Shown here piece after piece: positions 9,059 through 17,775 of a stretch of DNA of 64,000 nt. This stretch comes from Arachidicoccus sp050436765 (GTDB lineage Bacteria > Bacteroidota > Bacteroidia > Chitinophagales > Chitinophagaceae). The position numbers and the translations under genes are program-made. Where the stretch lies: the NCBI RefSeq assembly GCF_050436765.1, contig NZ_JBNQGD010000199.1, positions 1-64,000 on the forward strand, read 5' to 3'. Positions within the stretch are counted from its first letter, which is position 1; the number at the start of each line of letters is the position of its first letter. Under the pieces are notes generated by a model, which saw only the letters and a program-made list of their open reading frames with translations, was not told the DNA's origin and made no database searches.

Positions 9059-9094
9059 GGAAAAAGCAGCTATGAAATTATTTCATAACTGCTT
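9057..9094 (-). terminator. Intrinsic terminator of tRNA-Val
   Basis: Read on the minus strand, 9081-9094 and 9064-9077 form a 14-bp stem with one G-U pair and a short loop, followed by a run of five T. It begins 10 bases after the tRNA 3' end. Confidence 0.85.
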
Positions 9095-9103
9095 GATTAT
9101 CTG

Positions 9104-9178
9104 TGGGAGTTGACGGGCTCGAACCGCCGACCCTCTGCTTGTAAGGCAGATGCTCTAAACCAACTGAGCTAAACTCCC
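9104..9178 (-). tRNA. tRNA-Val (anticodon TAC)
   Basis: The minus strand folds as a 75-nt cloverleaf. The acceptor stem is GGGAGTT/AACTCCC, the D arm contains GCTCAGTTGGT, the anticodon stem is TCTGC/GCAGA with loop CTTACAA (anticodon TAC, read as valine), and the T loop is GTTCGAGC. The discriminator is A and CCA is not encoded. A terminator follows on the same strand. Confidence 0.97.
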
Positions 9179-9376
9179 TTCGTAATTGGAGTGCAAATAT
9201 AGAGCGATATTTTTTTCTTCCAAATTTTTTTACAATATTTTTTTTATTTCTTTTTTATAGAGCAATTTATATAGCAATTTTGACACCCTTGCAACATTTT
9301 GTCGTCATCATTTTTGGGAAAAACTTTTATTACATTAATTATCTTTTATCTTTATCACAAATAAAAATATATCTGC

Positions 9377-9769
9377 ATGAACGATCAGTTTTATATTCTT
9401 GAAATACTTTTAGCAGCTGTCTTTGTTTTTATCTTATACTTTATGATAAAAAATATTGTAAAGAAAGTGATTAAAAAAGAAGTCAAAGAAATCAAAGCTC
9501 CTCTTGAAGTATTAGCTAACTATTTGGTGCAGCAATCTCAGGAAAACAATAACAAGCATCAAAATAATGACGAAATAAAACCAATAGACGAGCCCAAAAA
9601 CATTTCTCAAGAGTTTTTGGATTTGAAAAACAACAATAAAAGCAGTACGTACAAACTAAGACTGCAACAACTCTTAGAAGATTACCAAAATGAAAAAATA
9701 GACAAAGACCAATATAATCAAGCCCTCAAAGAATTGAAAAAGGCATTTGACATCCCCCAAGAATTATAA
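9377..9769 (+). CDS. Small membrane-anchored protein with C-terminal SHOCT-like helices
   Basis: The 130-residue protein has one N-terminal membrane helix (about 7-25, ILEILLAAVFVFILYFMI), a Lys-rich segment, a low-complexity Asn/Gln linker (about 54-75) and a C-terminal helical part (about 92-125, LRLQQLLEDYQNEKIDKDQY) resembling a short oligomerisation (SHOCT-like) helix pair. I do not recognise a specific family. The layout suggests a membrane anchor with a cytoplasmic coiled tail. Confidence 0.65.
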   Translation: MNDQFYILEILLAAVFVFILYFMIKNIVKKVIKKEVKEIKAPLEVLANYLVQQSQENNNKHQNNDEIKPIDEPKNISQEFLDLKNNNKSSTYKLRLQQLLEDYQNEKIDKDQYNQALKELKKAFDIPQEL

Positions 9770-9867
9770 GAATAATCTTCCGATATTGATAATGCAATAA
9801 CATTATTATTTCCTTACCAATAAGTTTTAGTAATTTTACGCCCAATTTTATAAAAATATATTTCTAT

Positions 9868-10809
9868 ATGAGTGAAAAAGTACATTGTTTAATTATAGGT
9901 TCGGGTCCTGCGGGTTATACAGCAGCTATTTATGCCGCAAGAGCAAATATGAAACCTGTGTTGTATCAAGGTATCCAACCCGGAGGACAGTTAACAATTA
10001 CAACCGAGGTAGAGAATTATCCTGGTTATCCACAGGGCATTCAAGGGCCCGAAATGATGATTGATTTTGAGAAACAAGCTAAGAGAATGGGTACAGATAT
10101 TCGATATGGATTGGCTACAAAGGTTGATTTCTCTGGCCCCGTTCATAAAGTGCAGATTGATGAAAATGAATGGATTGAGGCTGATACAGTAATAATTTCT
10201 ACTGGTGCTTCAGCTAAATGGTTAAACTTAGAAAGCGAACAACGTTTGAATGGTTATGGTGTAAGCGCATGTGCTGTTTGCGACGGTTTCTTTTTTAAGG
10301 GAAAAGAGGTAGCCATTGTAGGGGCAGGGGATACAGCGTGCGAAGAAGCAGTGTATCTTTCTAAATTGGCAACTACAGTACATATGATAGTGCGAAAAGA
10401 TGAAGAAAATATGCGTGCCAGCAAAGTAATGCAGGAGCGAGTAAAAAATACGGCCAACATAAAAATCTACTGGAATGTCGAAACCGACGAAGTTTTGGGT
10501 GAGAAAAAAGTGGAGGCAGTGCGTATAAAAAATATAAAATCTGGGGAAAAACGAGAGATCCCAGTAAGTGCTTTTTTTGTGGCTATTGGGCACAAACCTA
10601 ATAGTGACATTTTTGCAGATTGGCTGAAATTAGACGACGCGGGATATATACTTACTGCCCCAGGCACTTCTAAAACAAATATCGATGGTGTATTTGCGGC
10701 CGGAGATGTACAAGATAAAATATACCGTCAAGCGGTGACGGCGGCGGGAAGTGGCTGCATGGCTGCTTTAGATGCAGAAAGATATTTAACGGAAAAAGGA
10801 ATTGCATAG
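9868..10809 (+). CDS. trxB: Thioredoxin reductase
   Basis: A 313-residue FAD/NADPH enzyme that reduces thioredoxin in the cytoplasm. It shows the FAD Rossmann motif GSGPAGYTAAIYAAR (11-25), the redox pair C135-A-V-C138 in ACAVCDG, the NADPH motif VGAGDTACEEA (151-161) and the C-terminal FAD site GVFAAGDVQD. Length and domain order are standard for TrxB. No thioredoxin gene is adjacent, but two thiol peroxidases elsewhere in this window (44844 and 58033) could depend on this system. Confidence 0.97.
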   Translation: MSEKVHCLIIGSGPAGYTAAIYAARANMKPVLYQGIQPGGQLTITTEVENYPGYPQGIQGPEMMIDFEKQAKRMGTDIRYGLATKVDFSGPVHKVQIDENEWIEADTVIISTGASAKWLNLESEQRLNGYGVSACAVCDGFFFKGKEVAIVGAGDTACEEAVYLSKLATTVHMIVRKDEENMRASKVMQERVKNTANIKIYWNVETDEVLGEKKVEAVRIKNIKSGEKREIPVSAFFVAIGHKPNSDIFADWLKLDDAGYILTAPGTSKTNIDGVFAAGDVQDKIYRQAVTAAGSGCMAALDAERYLTEKGIA

Positions 10810-10884
10810 AAAACAATGAAGGTCATTGATTAATTATTAATGAGGATTCCTTTTGTGTGGAATATCATTCCAAAAAATACTGTA

Positions 10885-10928
10885 GTGTGGATGTTTAAAA
10901 ATGAACCGTGAAACATCCACATTCTTAA
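10885..10928 (+). terminator. Probable terminator hairpin after trxB
   Basis: TGTGGATGTTT (10886-10896) pairs with AAACATCCACA (10911-10921) around a 14-base loop. The following tract is only moderately T-rich, so termination is likely but not certain. Confidence 0.55.
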
Positions 10929-10970
10929 TAAAACAGGCTCTCCAAATTATCGATCTTCAATTTATAAACA

Positions 10971-11333
10971 ATGCTAAAAATAGAATTACACAATCTATGG
11001 TTTCACGCGCACCATGGTTTGTATGAAGAAGAGAAAGTATTAGGAGGTAATTTTAATATTGATATCACACTGCTTTATTTACCCGATGGAATTCCTACAA
11101 TGATTTCTGACACAATTGATTATTCAGCAGTCTATGCATTGGTGAAAAAGCGAATGGCACAGCCTGAACCTTTATTGGAAACCTTGGTCATGAATATCTG
11201 CAATGAAATCTTGGATAAATTTCCTTTAGCTGAGGAAATAAATGTATCTATCAAAAAAACGAGCCCACCGATCATCGGATTTACGGGTAATGTGAGTGTT
11301 TCCTACATAACTAAAAGAAAGTCAGCCTCCTGA
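10971..11333 (+). CDS. folB: Dihydroneopterin aldolase
   Basis: The 120-residue protein matches FolB, which splits 7,8-dihydroneopterin to 6-hydroxymethyl-dihydropterin and glycolaldehyde in folate synthesis. Visible blocks are LWFHAHHGLYEEEK at the start, TIDYSAVY near residue 50 and LETLVMNICNEIL near 75. Length fits the family. It stands alone here, without other folate genes, and converges on the large glycan enzyme at 11352. Confidence 0.93.
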   Translation: MLKIELHNLWFHAHHGLYEEEKVLGGNFNIDITLLYLPDGIPTMISDTIDYSAVYALVKKRMAQPEPLLETLVMNICNEILDKFPLAEEINVSIKKTSPPIIGFTGNVSVSYITKRKSAS

Positions 11334-11351
11334 CATACTAGTCGCTAGTCC

Positions 11352-14300
11352 TTATATATCTTGTACATTGCCACTCCTTTTCAATACACCCCAATGTTGT
11401 AATTCGCCGCGCAAGACTTTCCTAAGGCTCTTAAACAGCACCACATACATTATCCAACGATAGCAAAAACGTTGCGGGATTATCCAAAATAACTTTTTTA
11501 ATTTCTCTTTCTCAAAAACAAAAGCAGCTAAAGCTACACTCATATCTACCAACATAAACAGCAAATAATATTTACCGATCTTTTCCGCATTCCCCGAAAA
11601 TATGCCTACAATCATCAATACATCCGCCAGTGGAGAGAAAATAGGAATAAGAAACTGATATAATAAAATATTGGGTAAAGCTATCCATCCAAGTGAGCCA
11701 TATTCGCTATTAAACATAGTGTCTCGATGCTTCCAGAAAGTTTGCATAACGCCAAAAGTCCAGCGAGTGCGTTGTTTTACAAATTGCTCAATTTTTTCTG
11801 GAGCTTCTGTTAGCGCAATGGCATTGTTTTCATTTTTAATAATATATCCTGCGCGCAAAATACGTATCGTTAAATCACAGTCTTCCGCCATTGTATCGGA
11901 GGTAAAACCTCCTGCATCAACAATAGCTTCTTTCTTAAAGGCGCCAATAGCACCAGGAACCACTGTGATAGCATTTATATCGGCAAAAGCCATTCTATCA
12001 AAGTTTTGACTGGTTACATATTCAATCTCCTGCCATTTAGTGAGTAGGTTTACAGTGTTTCCCACTTTCACATTCCCGGCTACCGCACCCACAGATTCTT
12101 TATTTTCTCCAAAGAAATGTTGCAGTAGAATTGCAATGGCCTTAGGCTCTAGTTTAGTATCAGCATCTATACAAACGATATAATCAGCATTTGTATTTGA
12201 TATGCCATAGTTAAGTGCAGAAGCTTTTCCTCCATTGGTCTTGGTAAGTATTTTTATTCTTTCGTTTTGCGAAAAGGCTTCCATTATTTTAGCATACGTC
12301 GCATCAGTACTTCCGTCATCAATAAAGACAATATTAAAATTTGGATACACCTGCTTTAATAAATTAGCCACTGAGGACACCGCGTTTACTTCTTCATTAT
12401 AAGCTGGAACAATGATAGATACCAGGGGTGCATTTTCTTTTGTAAAAACAAAATTTTCTTGCTTAGATAATTTATTTTTACGCCTTTCGCGCATAGCAAG
12501 CGCAATCATGAATGCCAATCTTATAATGCCTAAAAATATAAATAGAATAAATAATGCTGCCAAAAAATGGCTGATCCAATAAGTGCCTTTTGCCAAGGCC
12601 AGGTTGACGCGCATCATATAATAACCGTTCCCGGGAGGGACTGCTGGCATCAACTGATCTTTACGCTTATGCATAATATTTGCCAAAGTGGTAAACGTGT
12701 AACCTCGTTTTTGAAAATATTCTATTATTAAAGGAAGTGCTTTTACTGTTTCTTTTCTTGTATCGCCACCTGCATCGTGTAATAAGATAATATTTCCTCG
12801 CTGCTCCTGGACACCTTTAATTACCCTTGCCAAAATAGTATCAGCGGTTACACCCGGTTCCCAATCTTCTGGGTCAATACTTTCACCAATGTCCAAAAAA
12901 TTTAGCTGTCGGGCTAAAACGATAGGAATGATTTCTTCTTGTGTAACAGGCTCACTATCGGCATTATAAGGCGCGCGAAACAAAATAGTACTATGCCCGG
13001 TAATACATTCTATTAGCAATCGTGTCAGTTTTATTTCCATAATAGCCCTATCGCGGCTAACATCGGCAATATTGGGATGTGTAAAAGTGTGATCACCTAT
13101 GATATGCCCTTCTCTGTAAACCCTTTCTACAAGTGGTAAGTTTTTCTCTGCTTCTAAACCAACCATGAAAAAAGCCGCAGGCACATGAAAATGAGAAAGA
13201 ATATCTAATATCTGGGGTGTAAATTCCGCTGAGGGGCCATCATCAAAAGTAAGCACCAATTGATTTAAGGGTGCGGATCCATATTTCTGAATAACGTAGG
13301 AGCTGGGTAATGTATCATAACTCTCCGCTGAAATAAGCATGTCGGAGCTGTCCAGTTGCGTAGAGATATGTCCGTTTTTAGGTGTACGTAATACGTCTAA
13401 GACCTCACCGTCACCAATATAATCTACAATAGAAGTATCTTTAATAAAACCTAGTTTTCTAAAATTGAAATGCGCGATTGAATCACTGCGCATATCCTTG
13501 TTGTAGAAAGTCCAGATACGATCGTCTTCACTTCCCAGGCGCCAAATGGCGGTACCCGCTAATCCATATTCAGTAGCAAAGCGCATGGTATTAAATACCG
13601 TTACAGCATCCGTAAAAAATACCTGATGTACCGTGTTGGTATCATCCACAAAACTATAATGCAAATTATAAGTATCGTCGTTAAATTCAATTTTTGCTCC
13701 ACTACCGGATGCAAGCTCCAATGCATGCTGATAGGTAAGACTAGGATCCTGCAACGAATCTGTCGGCCATTGATAACCAAAGGCACCCAGTCCTAAAATA
13801 ATTTGACTCGAAGGCACATTCTCAGACATCTTATCTACTGCCGCTTCTATCCATTTTTGTGAACTAATTGGACCCGGATTTCCATCTGAAGAAGATTCAT
13901 CATAGGCCATTAAAACCAAATAATCGCAATATTTTGAGAGCTCTTTGGTGTTATAATCATCATTAAATGGTTCAATATCTTCGGATAATAAAAGACCGTT
14001 CGCATGAAAAATGGTGGCCATTTCTTTTATAAAAGAAACCAATAGCTCATTATTATCTAAATTGAGCGACTCAAAATCCACATTCACACCGGCAAAATGG
14101 TTTTCTAAGCAGAGCTTAATCAATTTATTTATTAAAAATTTTCTTTTTGCCGGACTTTTTAAGATACGCTTAGCTGCTTCAGGATGAAAGTTTCGATTAA
14201 AATTATTACTCAGCATCGGCATTATGGTTACTCCGTGAGCACGCATTAGCTGAAAGGCATTTCTACTCTGTTGATCTAAATTAAATAGGACTGTATCTGC

Positions 14301-14840
14301 TTTGGGATCTATAAAAAACCATTCTGGCATTATCAAATTCAGATGACTTATATTTTTTCTTAAGGAAAGAAAAGATTGTGGGTCCCAGGCAACAAAAAAA
14401 GCAGAACGGATACCACAAGGGAATTTATTCCACGTAGCTTGAGAATTTTTGACATTTATTCCTAAAAATAATTGACTTACAAAGTTCGGTTGTAGAACGG
14501 AATCCCTGATAATATTGGAGTCAAGATTATTTCTCAGTTGCGTTTTTCGCTTGTTGGAAATAATATTAAAATGAGGCCTTTTTTCTTTAAAAAATTTTCT
14601 AAAACCTTTATATTGTTTTGATAATTTGGTTTCCTGATAAAAAGGTTTGTCTGCAGAGATAACGGTACGATAATCTTGTTTGATGGGGATAACTGGATCC
14701 TTTTCAAAAAGGAGCATGGTAGCCAAAACCGCAAATAGCAATGCAACAATTGCAATTATTACACGGCTACTCCATTTAAAGCGTTGCCAGCGTGTGGGGT
14801 TGTTTGTTTGAAAAACCTGTTTCCTAGAAGGATCCTGCAT
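11352..14840 (-). CDS. Three-domain glycan enzyme: GH18-like, NodB polysaccharide deacetylase and GT2 synthase
   Basis: The 1162-residue protein has an N-terminal membrane helix (about 26-45), a GH18-type barrel (about 120-450; GVNVDFES holds D255 and E257), a NodB deacetylase domain (about 525-720; TFDDGP with D533/D534, GDHTFTH with H584/H588, RAPY, LLHDAGG) and a processive GT2 glycosyltransferase (about 800-1040; FIDDGST, IDADT at 891-895, AEDCD at 985-989, QRTRW at 1023-1027). A membrane helix precedes the GT2 domain (about 757-782) and three follow it. All three active-site signatures look intact. Related synthases, deacetylases and hydrolases act on beta-linked N-acetylglucosamine polymers, so this is probably an exopolysaccharide machine spanning the inner membrane. 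The product is inferred. Confidence 0.9.
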   Translation of the reverse strand: MQDPSRKQVFQTNNPTRWQRFKWSSRVIIAIVALLFAVLATMLLFEKDPVIPIKQDYRTVISADKPFYQETKLSKQYKGFRKFFKEKRPHFNIISNKRKTQLRNNLDSNIIRDSVLQPNFVSQLFLGINVKNSQATWNKFPCGIRSAFFVAWDPQSFLSLRKNISHLNLIMPEWFFIDPKADTVLFNLDQQSRNAFQLMRAHGVTIMPMLSNNFNRNFHPEAAKRILKSPAKRKFLINKLIKLCLENHFAGVNVDFESLNLDNNELLVSFIKEMATIFHANGLLLSEDIEPFNDDYNTKELSKYCDYLVLMAYDESSSDGNPGPISSQKWIEAAVDKMSENVPSSQIILGLGAFGYQWPTDSLQDPSLTYQHALELASGSGAKIEFNDDTYNLHYSFVDDTNTVHQVFFTDAVTVFNTMRFATEYGLAGTAIWRLGSEDDRIWTFYNKDMRSDSIAHFNFRKLGFIKDTSIVDYIGDGEVLDVLRTPKNGHISTQLDSSDMLISAESYDTLPSSYVIQKYGSAPLNQLVLTFDDGPSAEFTPQILDILSHFHVPAAFFMVGLEAEKNLPLVERVYREGHIIGDHTFTHPNIADVSRDRAIMEIKLTRLLIECITGHSTILFRAPYNADSEPVTQEEIIPIVLARQLNFLDIGESIDPEDWEPGVTADTILARVIKGVQEQRGNIILLHDAGGDTRKETVKALPLIIEYFQKRGYTFTTLANIMHKRKDQLMPAVPPGNGYYMMRVNLALAKGTYWISHFLAALFILFIFLGIIRLAFMIALAMRERRKNKLSKQENFVFTKENAPLVSIIVPAYNEEVNAVSSVANLLKQVYPNFNIVFIDDGSTDATYAKIMEAFSQNERIKILTKTNGGKASALNYGISNTNADYIVCIDADTKLEPKAIAILLQHFFGENKESVGAVAGNVKVGNTVNLLTKWQEIEYVTSQNFDRMAFADINAITVVPGAIGAFKKEAIVDAGGFTSDTMAEDCDLTIRILRAGYIIKNENNAIALTEAPEKIEQFVKQRTRWTFGVMQTFWKHRDTMFNSEYGSLGWIALPNILLYQFLIPIFSPLADVLMIVGIFSGNAEKIGKYYLLFMLVDMSVALAAFVFEKEKLKKLFWIIPQRFCYRWIMYVVLFKSLRKVLRGELQHWGVLKRSGNVQDI

Positions 14841-14944
14841 ATTTTATTTAAAATAAATGTCCTTATTGGACAGCACAAAATTAGTCTAGGTTTTTGTAAA
14901 GAATCAATAAAACAGAGATATTATTTTTTTTTAATGAAAGTTCC

Positions 14945-15127
14945 CATAATAAAAGAAGCCCAGCAATATGCCGGGCTTCTTTTATTTAGTATGAACCGCC
15001 AAACAGCTGAAGATTGTCTGGCTTCGTACTTCACTGCAACTCGCTTATCGATCCATACATAAGGACCTTACAGTTACTCCATACGTATACTCGCAAGTCA
15101 CTTACGAGGTCTTTAAGTCTTATACTG
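14945..15127 (-). ncRNA. Candidate structured small RNA
   Basis: No gene lies here, but the minus strand is rich in helices. ATAAG+GACCT (15059-15068) can pair with 15107-15111 and 15119-15123; an inner hairpin pairs 15092-15097 with 15101-15106; 14993-15005 pairs with 15015-15025; the 3' end is a strong terminator at 14950-14984. A TATTTTTG -7-like box (15134-15141, minus) would start a transcript of about 183 nt near 15127. I cannot match it to a named RNA family. It could also be the structured 3' region of the upstream peptidase message. Confidence 0.45.
14950..14984 (-). terminator. Strong intrinsic terminator downstream of the M13 peptidase region
   Basis: TAAAAGAAGCCC (14950-14961) and GGGCTTCTTTTA (14973-14984) form a perfect 12-bp stem with an 11-base loop and an A/T tail on both sides. 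On the minus strand it would end transcription from the 15242 gene or the RNA candidate. Confidence 0.85.
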
Positions 15128-15133
15128 ACAAAA

Positions 15134-15141
15134 CAAAAATA
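15134..15141 (-). promoter_or_regulatory. Putative -7 promoter box for the RNA candidate
   Basis: The minus strand reads TATTTTTG, a match to TAnnTTTG. No clear -33 box is visible, so support is limited. Confidence 0.3.
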
Positions 15142-15170
15142 TGCAGTTTCTTTTAAATGTCGGCTAAATA

Positions 15171-15229
15171 ATAATGTGCCTTACATCCCACCCACGCCAA
15201 AGCGATGAATGGGTTTTACGGCACATTAT
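15171..15229. repeat. REP-like palindromic element (copy next to the intact M13 gene)
   Basis: A perfect 10-bp outer stem (15171-15180 with 15220-15229) encloses a GC-rich core beginning CCCACCCA and ending TGAATGGG. The core resembles the element at 53929-54001, and the right side (15211-15235) matches 37871-37895 at 22 of 25 positions. It begins 12 bases past the stop of the M13 peptidase gene, so it may also act as a transcript end. Confidence 0.6.
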
Positions 15230-15241
15230 GTAAATAATTAT

Positions 15242-17272
15242 CTACCAAATTCTGATTCTGTCTTTTTCATCGCGATACATTTTGTCACCGGGTTGTACAT
15301 TAAATGCTTTATAGAATGGATCAAAATTCATCAAGGGTCCTAAAACGCGCCATTTGTCTGGCGAATGTGGGTCTAAATTAATATGTTCACGTACGAGCGC
15401 ATCTTTAAGTTTCATTCTCCAAATTTGAGCAAGAGACAAAAAGAAACGTTGATCGGGTGTGAAGCCGTCAATCTTTGTGGTATCCTGGCCTTGTTTGGTC
15501 ATTTTGAATGCATCATAAGCGATGGAAACGCCCCCAAAATCAGCCATATTTTCACCAGTAGTCAACTGGCCGTTTACGTGCAGGCTATCCCAGACCGTAA
15601 AGCCATCATATAGCTTTTGAATTTGTTTTACTTTTTCGTCAAACTTGACTTTGTCTTGCGCCGTCCACCAGTCGTGTATATTTCCATCTTTATCATATTG
15701 CGAACCTTGATCATCAAAACCATGAGTCATTTCATGACCTATCACCATTCCGATGGCTCCGTAGTTAACGGCATCATCGGCATCTTTATCAAAGAATGGA
15801 TATTGTAATATACCTGCCGGGAAATTAATCGTGTTGGTTGTAGGATCATAATAGGCATTGATTGTAGGCGGTGTCATTGCCCACAAAGTTTTATCTACAG
15901 GTTTGCCTAATTGAGACATTTGAAAATCATAATCGTTTTGGTTGGCAGAAACAATATTGTCAAAGAATTTTGTCTTATCAATATTTACTTTACTGTAATC
16001 GCGCCATTTAGTTGGATAACCAATTTTGCGAATAATTGCTTTTAGCTTTGCCTCAGCAATTACTTTGGTAGAGTCACTCATCCAGTCTAAATGCTGAATG
16101 CGGTTGCTAAATGCTTTGGTTAAATTACTTACCAATTCGTCCATCCTCTGTTTTGCTTCAGGTGGAAAATATTTTTTTACATATAACTGCCCTAATAATT
16201 CGCCTAAATGTCTATCTGTAGCGCTAGCCATTAATTCAGTACGTGGTTTCTGAACTGTTTGCCCGGTTAATACTTTAGAGTAATCAAACGCTGCATCTCT
16301 AAAAGGTTTGCTTAAAATGCCCGCGTAACTGCCTAAAACGTTTGCTTTTAAATAAATTTTCCAGTCATTTATTGAAACAGATTTCAATAAACTATTTAAC
16401 TTTTCGTAATAAGCAGGTTGCTCCATATCAATGGAATCTACCTTTGCTCCTAAATTGTTCAACAAACTGCTCCAACCAATATTGGGTTCTTTAGCGGCTA
16501 AAGACGCTACTGCCACCTTATTATAGTTTCCCTTTACGTCACGCAGTTGTACCCGTGTTTTATGTGATCCGGCGATCTCTCTTTCTATTCCGTAAACCAA
16601 GTTACTATTTTTTGTAGCAGTGGTCAGGTCACTTCCGGTAAGTGTGAACAATGCAGTGAGATAGTTCTTATAGGCATTTTGAATGGCCACAGTTGCACTA
16701 TCTGTTTTAAAATAATAATCTCTATCCGGTAAACCTATACCAGTTTGATAGAAAGAGGCGATATTGATAGCACTGTGTTTTTGATCGGGACCAACGCCAA
16801 AAGAAATAATAGAACCATCGTTATTTTTTTGTTCATCAGCAACAAATTTCATCATCGATGGGACATCAGTAATGGCATCAACTTTTGCGAGAATTGGTTT
16901 TACGGGTTCATAACCCAATTTGTCAATGGTGGTTGTATCTATGCCGGACGCATAGAAGTCTCCAACTTTTTGTTCAAGGCTGCCTTTTGTAGCATCATTT
17001 TTTTCCGCATTCTCTAAAAGCGTTTGTAAATTTTTACGTGTGTCGTCAGCTAGTTTATAGAAGCCACCAACCCCAGATTTATCGCCGGGAATTTTTACAG
17101 TGTCTAACCATTTACCATTAACAAATTGGTAAAAATTATCACCCGGTTTTACCGAACTATCAATATATTTCGTTTCAATAAATTGCCGCTTGGTTGCCGC
17201 ATTTTCATTACTGCATGCTGCCATGCCACATATTACTGATGTAGCCATCACAGTGAAAGTTAGCTTATTCAT
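15242..17272 (-). CDS. M13 family metallopeptidase (neprilysin/PepO type), lipoprotein
   Basis: I start the 676-residue protein at the ATG at 17272 because it opens directly on a lipoprotein signal (MNKLTFTVMATSVICGMAAC); the frame is open for 29 more codons upstream without a signal-like sequence. The N-terminal M13 domain contains KPGDNFYQFVNGKW, and the C-terminal peptidase domain has the zinc motif HEMTH, GENMADFGG with the third ligand, and a C-terminal FNVQPGDKMYR block. It is a zinc endopeptidase for small peptides outside the inner membrane. A close paralogue at 51898-53910 is interrupted by a stop codon. Confidence 0.95.
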   Translation of the reverse strand: MNKLTFTVMATSVICGMAACSNENAATKRQFIETKYIDSSVKPGDNFYQFVNGKWLDTVKIPGDKSGVGGFYKLADDTRKNLQTLLENAEKNDATKGSLEQKVGDFYASGIDTTTIDKLGYEPVKPILAKVDAITDVPSMMKFVADEQKNNDGSIISFGVGPDQKHSAINIASFYQTGIGLPDRDYYFKTDSATVAIQNAYKNYLTALFTLTGSDLTTATKNSNLVYGIEREIAGSHKTRVQLRDVKGNYNKVAVASLAAKEPNIGWSSLLNNLGAKVDSIDMEQPAYYEKLNSLLKSVSINDWKIYLKANVLGSYAGILSKPFRDAAFDYSKVLTGQTVQKPRTELMASATDRHLGELLGQLYVKKYFPPEAKQRMDELVSNLTKAFSNRIQHLDWMSDSTKVIAEAKLKAIIRKIGYPTKWRDYSKVNIDKTKFFDNIVSANQNDYDFQMSQLGKPVDKTLWAMTPPTINAYYDPTTNTINFPAGILQYPFFDKDADDAVNYGAIGMVIGHEMTHGFDDQGSQYDKDGNIHDWWTAQDKVKFDEKVKQIQKLYDGFTVWDSLHVNGQLTTGENMADFGGVSIAYDAFKMTKQGQDTTKIDGFTPDQRFFLSLAQIWRMKLKDALVREHINLDPHSPDKWRVLGPLMNFDPFYKAFNVQPGDKMYRDEKDRIRIW

Positions 17273-17479
17273 ATTGTCTTTTTTGTGAAAATAATAAACA
17301 AGGTAAGTATATTTTTTTTCTATGTAAATAAAAAATGATGAATGGTAAAGAATAATCATTTGTCGGCGTCAGGTGAACAAGAGGCGAGCGAAGTCATCTG
17401 ATTATTTATACAGGAAGTCCACAATCGTCGTTTCCCTATCTTATAATAAGGAAGGACCAGTACAAAAAAATAACACCCT

Positions 17480-17770
17480 TTACTTAACCAAAAAATCCCA
17501 TTCCGGATGCTTCTTCAGGTAAGCTATCACATAAGGACAAAATGGGATTATCGAAAATTTATTTTCTTTCATAAACATAAATACTTTTTCGACTAAGGCC
17601 GCCGCAACACCCATCCCTTCCAGTGTTTCTGGTACTTCTGTATGAATAAGAACGTAAGCATTTTCTTTTTTTCTATATTCTAAAAACGCCATTTCATTTT
17701 CTACATCTAATTCAAACCTTTGGTCATCAATGTTATTTTTTAGCACTAATTGTTGATAAGATTCTTTCAT
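17480..17770 (-). CDS. Short GNAT-type N-acetyltransferase (YjdJ-like)
   Basis: A 96-residue single-domain acetyltransferase of the short GNAT type (PF14542). The acetyl-CoA loop region reads LEGMGVAAALVEKV and is followed by the typical IIPFCPYVIAYLKKHPEW. Substrates of this family are unknown. It follows the pirin gene at 17776 with a 5-base gap on the same strand, so the two are probably translated from one message. Confidence 0.85.
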   Translation of the reverse strand: MKESYQQLVLKNNIDDQRFELDVENEMAFLEYRKKENAYVLIHTEVPETLEGMGVAAALVEKVFMFMKENKFSIIPFCPYVIAYLKKHPEWDFLVK

Positions 17771-17775
17771 GAGTA

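Noticed and set aside
9036..9178. Integration site at tRNA-Val
   Set aside because: The direct repeat does not copy the tRNA 3' end and no integrase or foreign gene block lies on either side.
14945..15127. RNA candidate as 6S RNA
   Set aside because: The length fits, but the 5' and 3' ends do not form one long rod with a central bubble, so the name is not justified.
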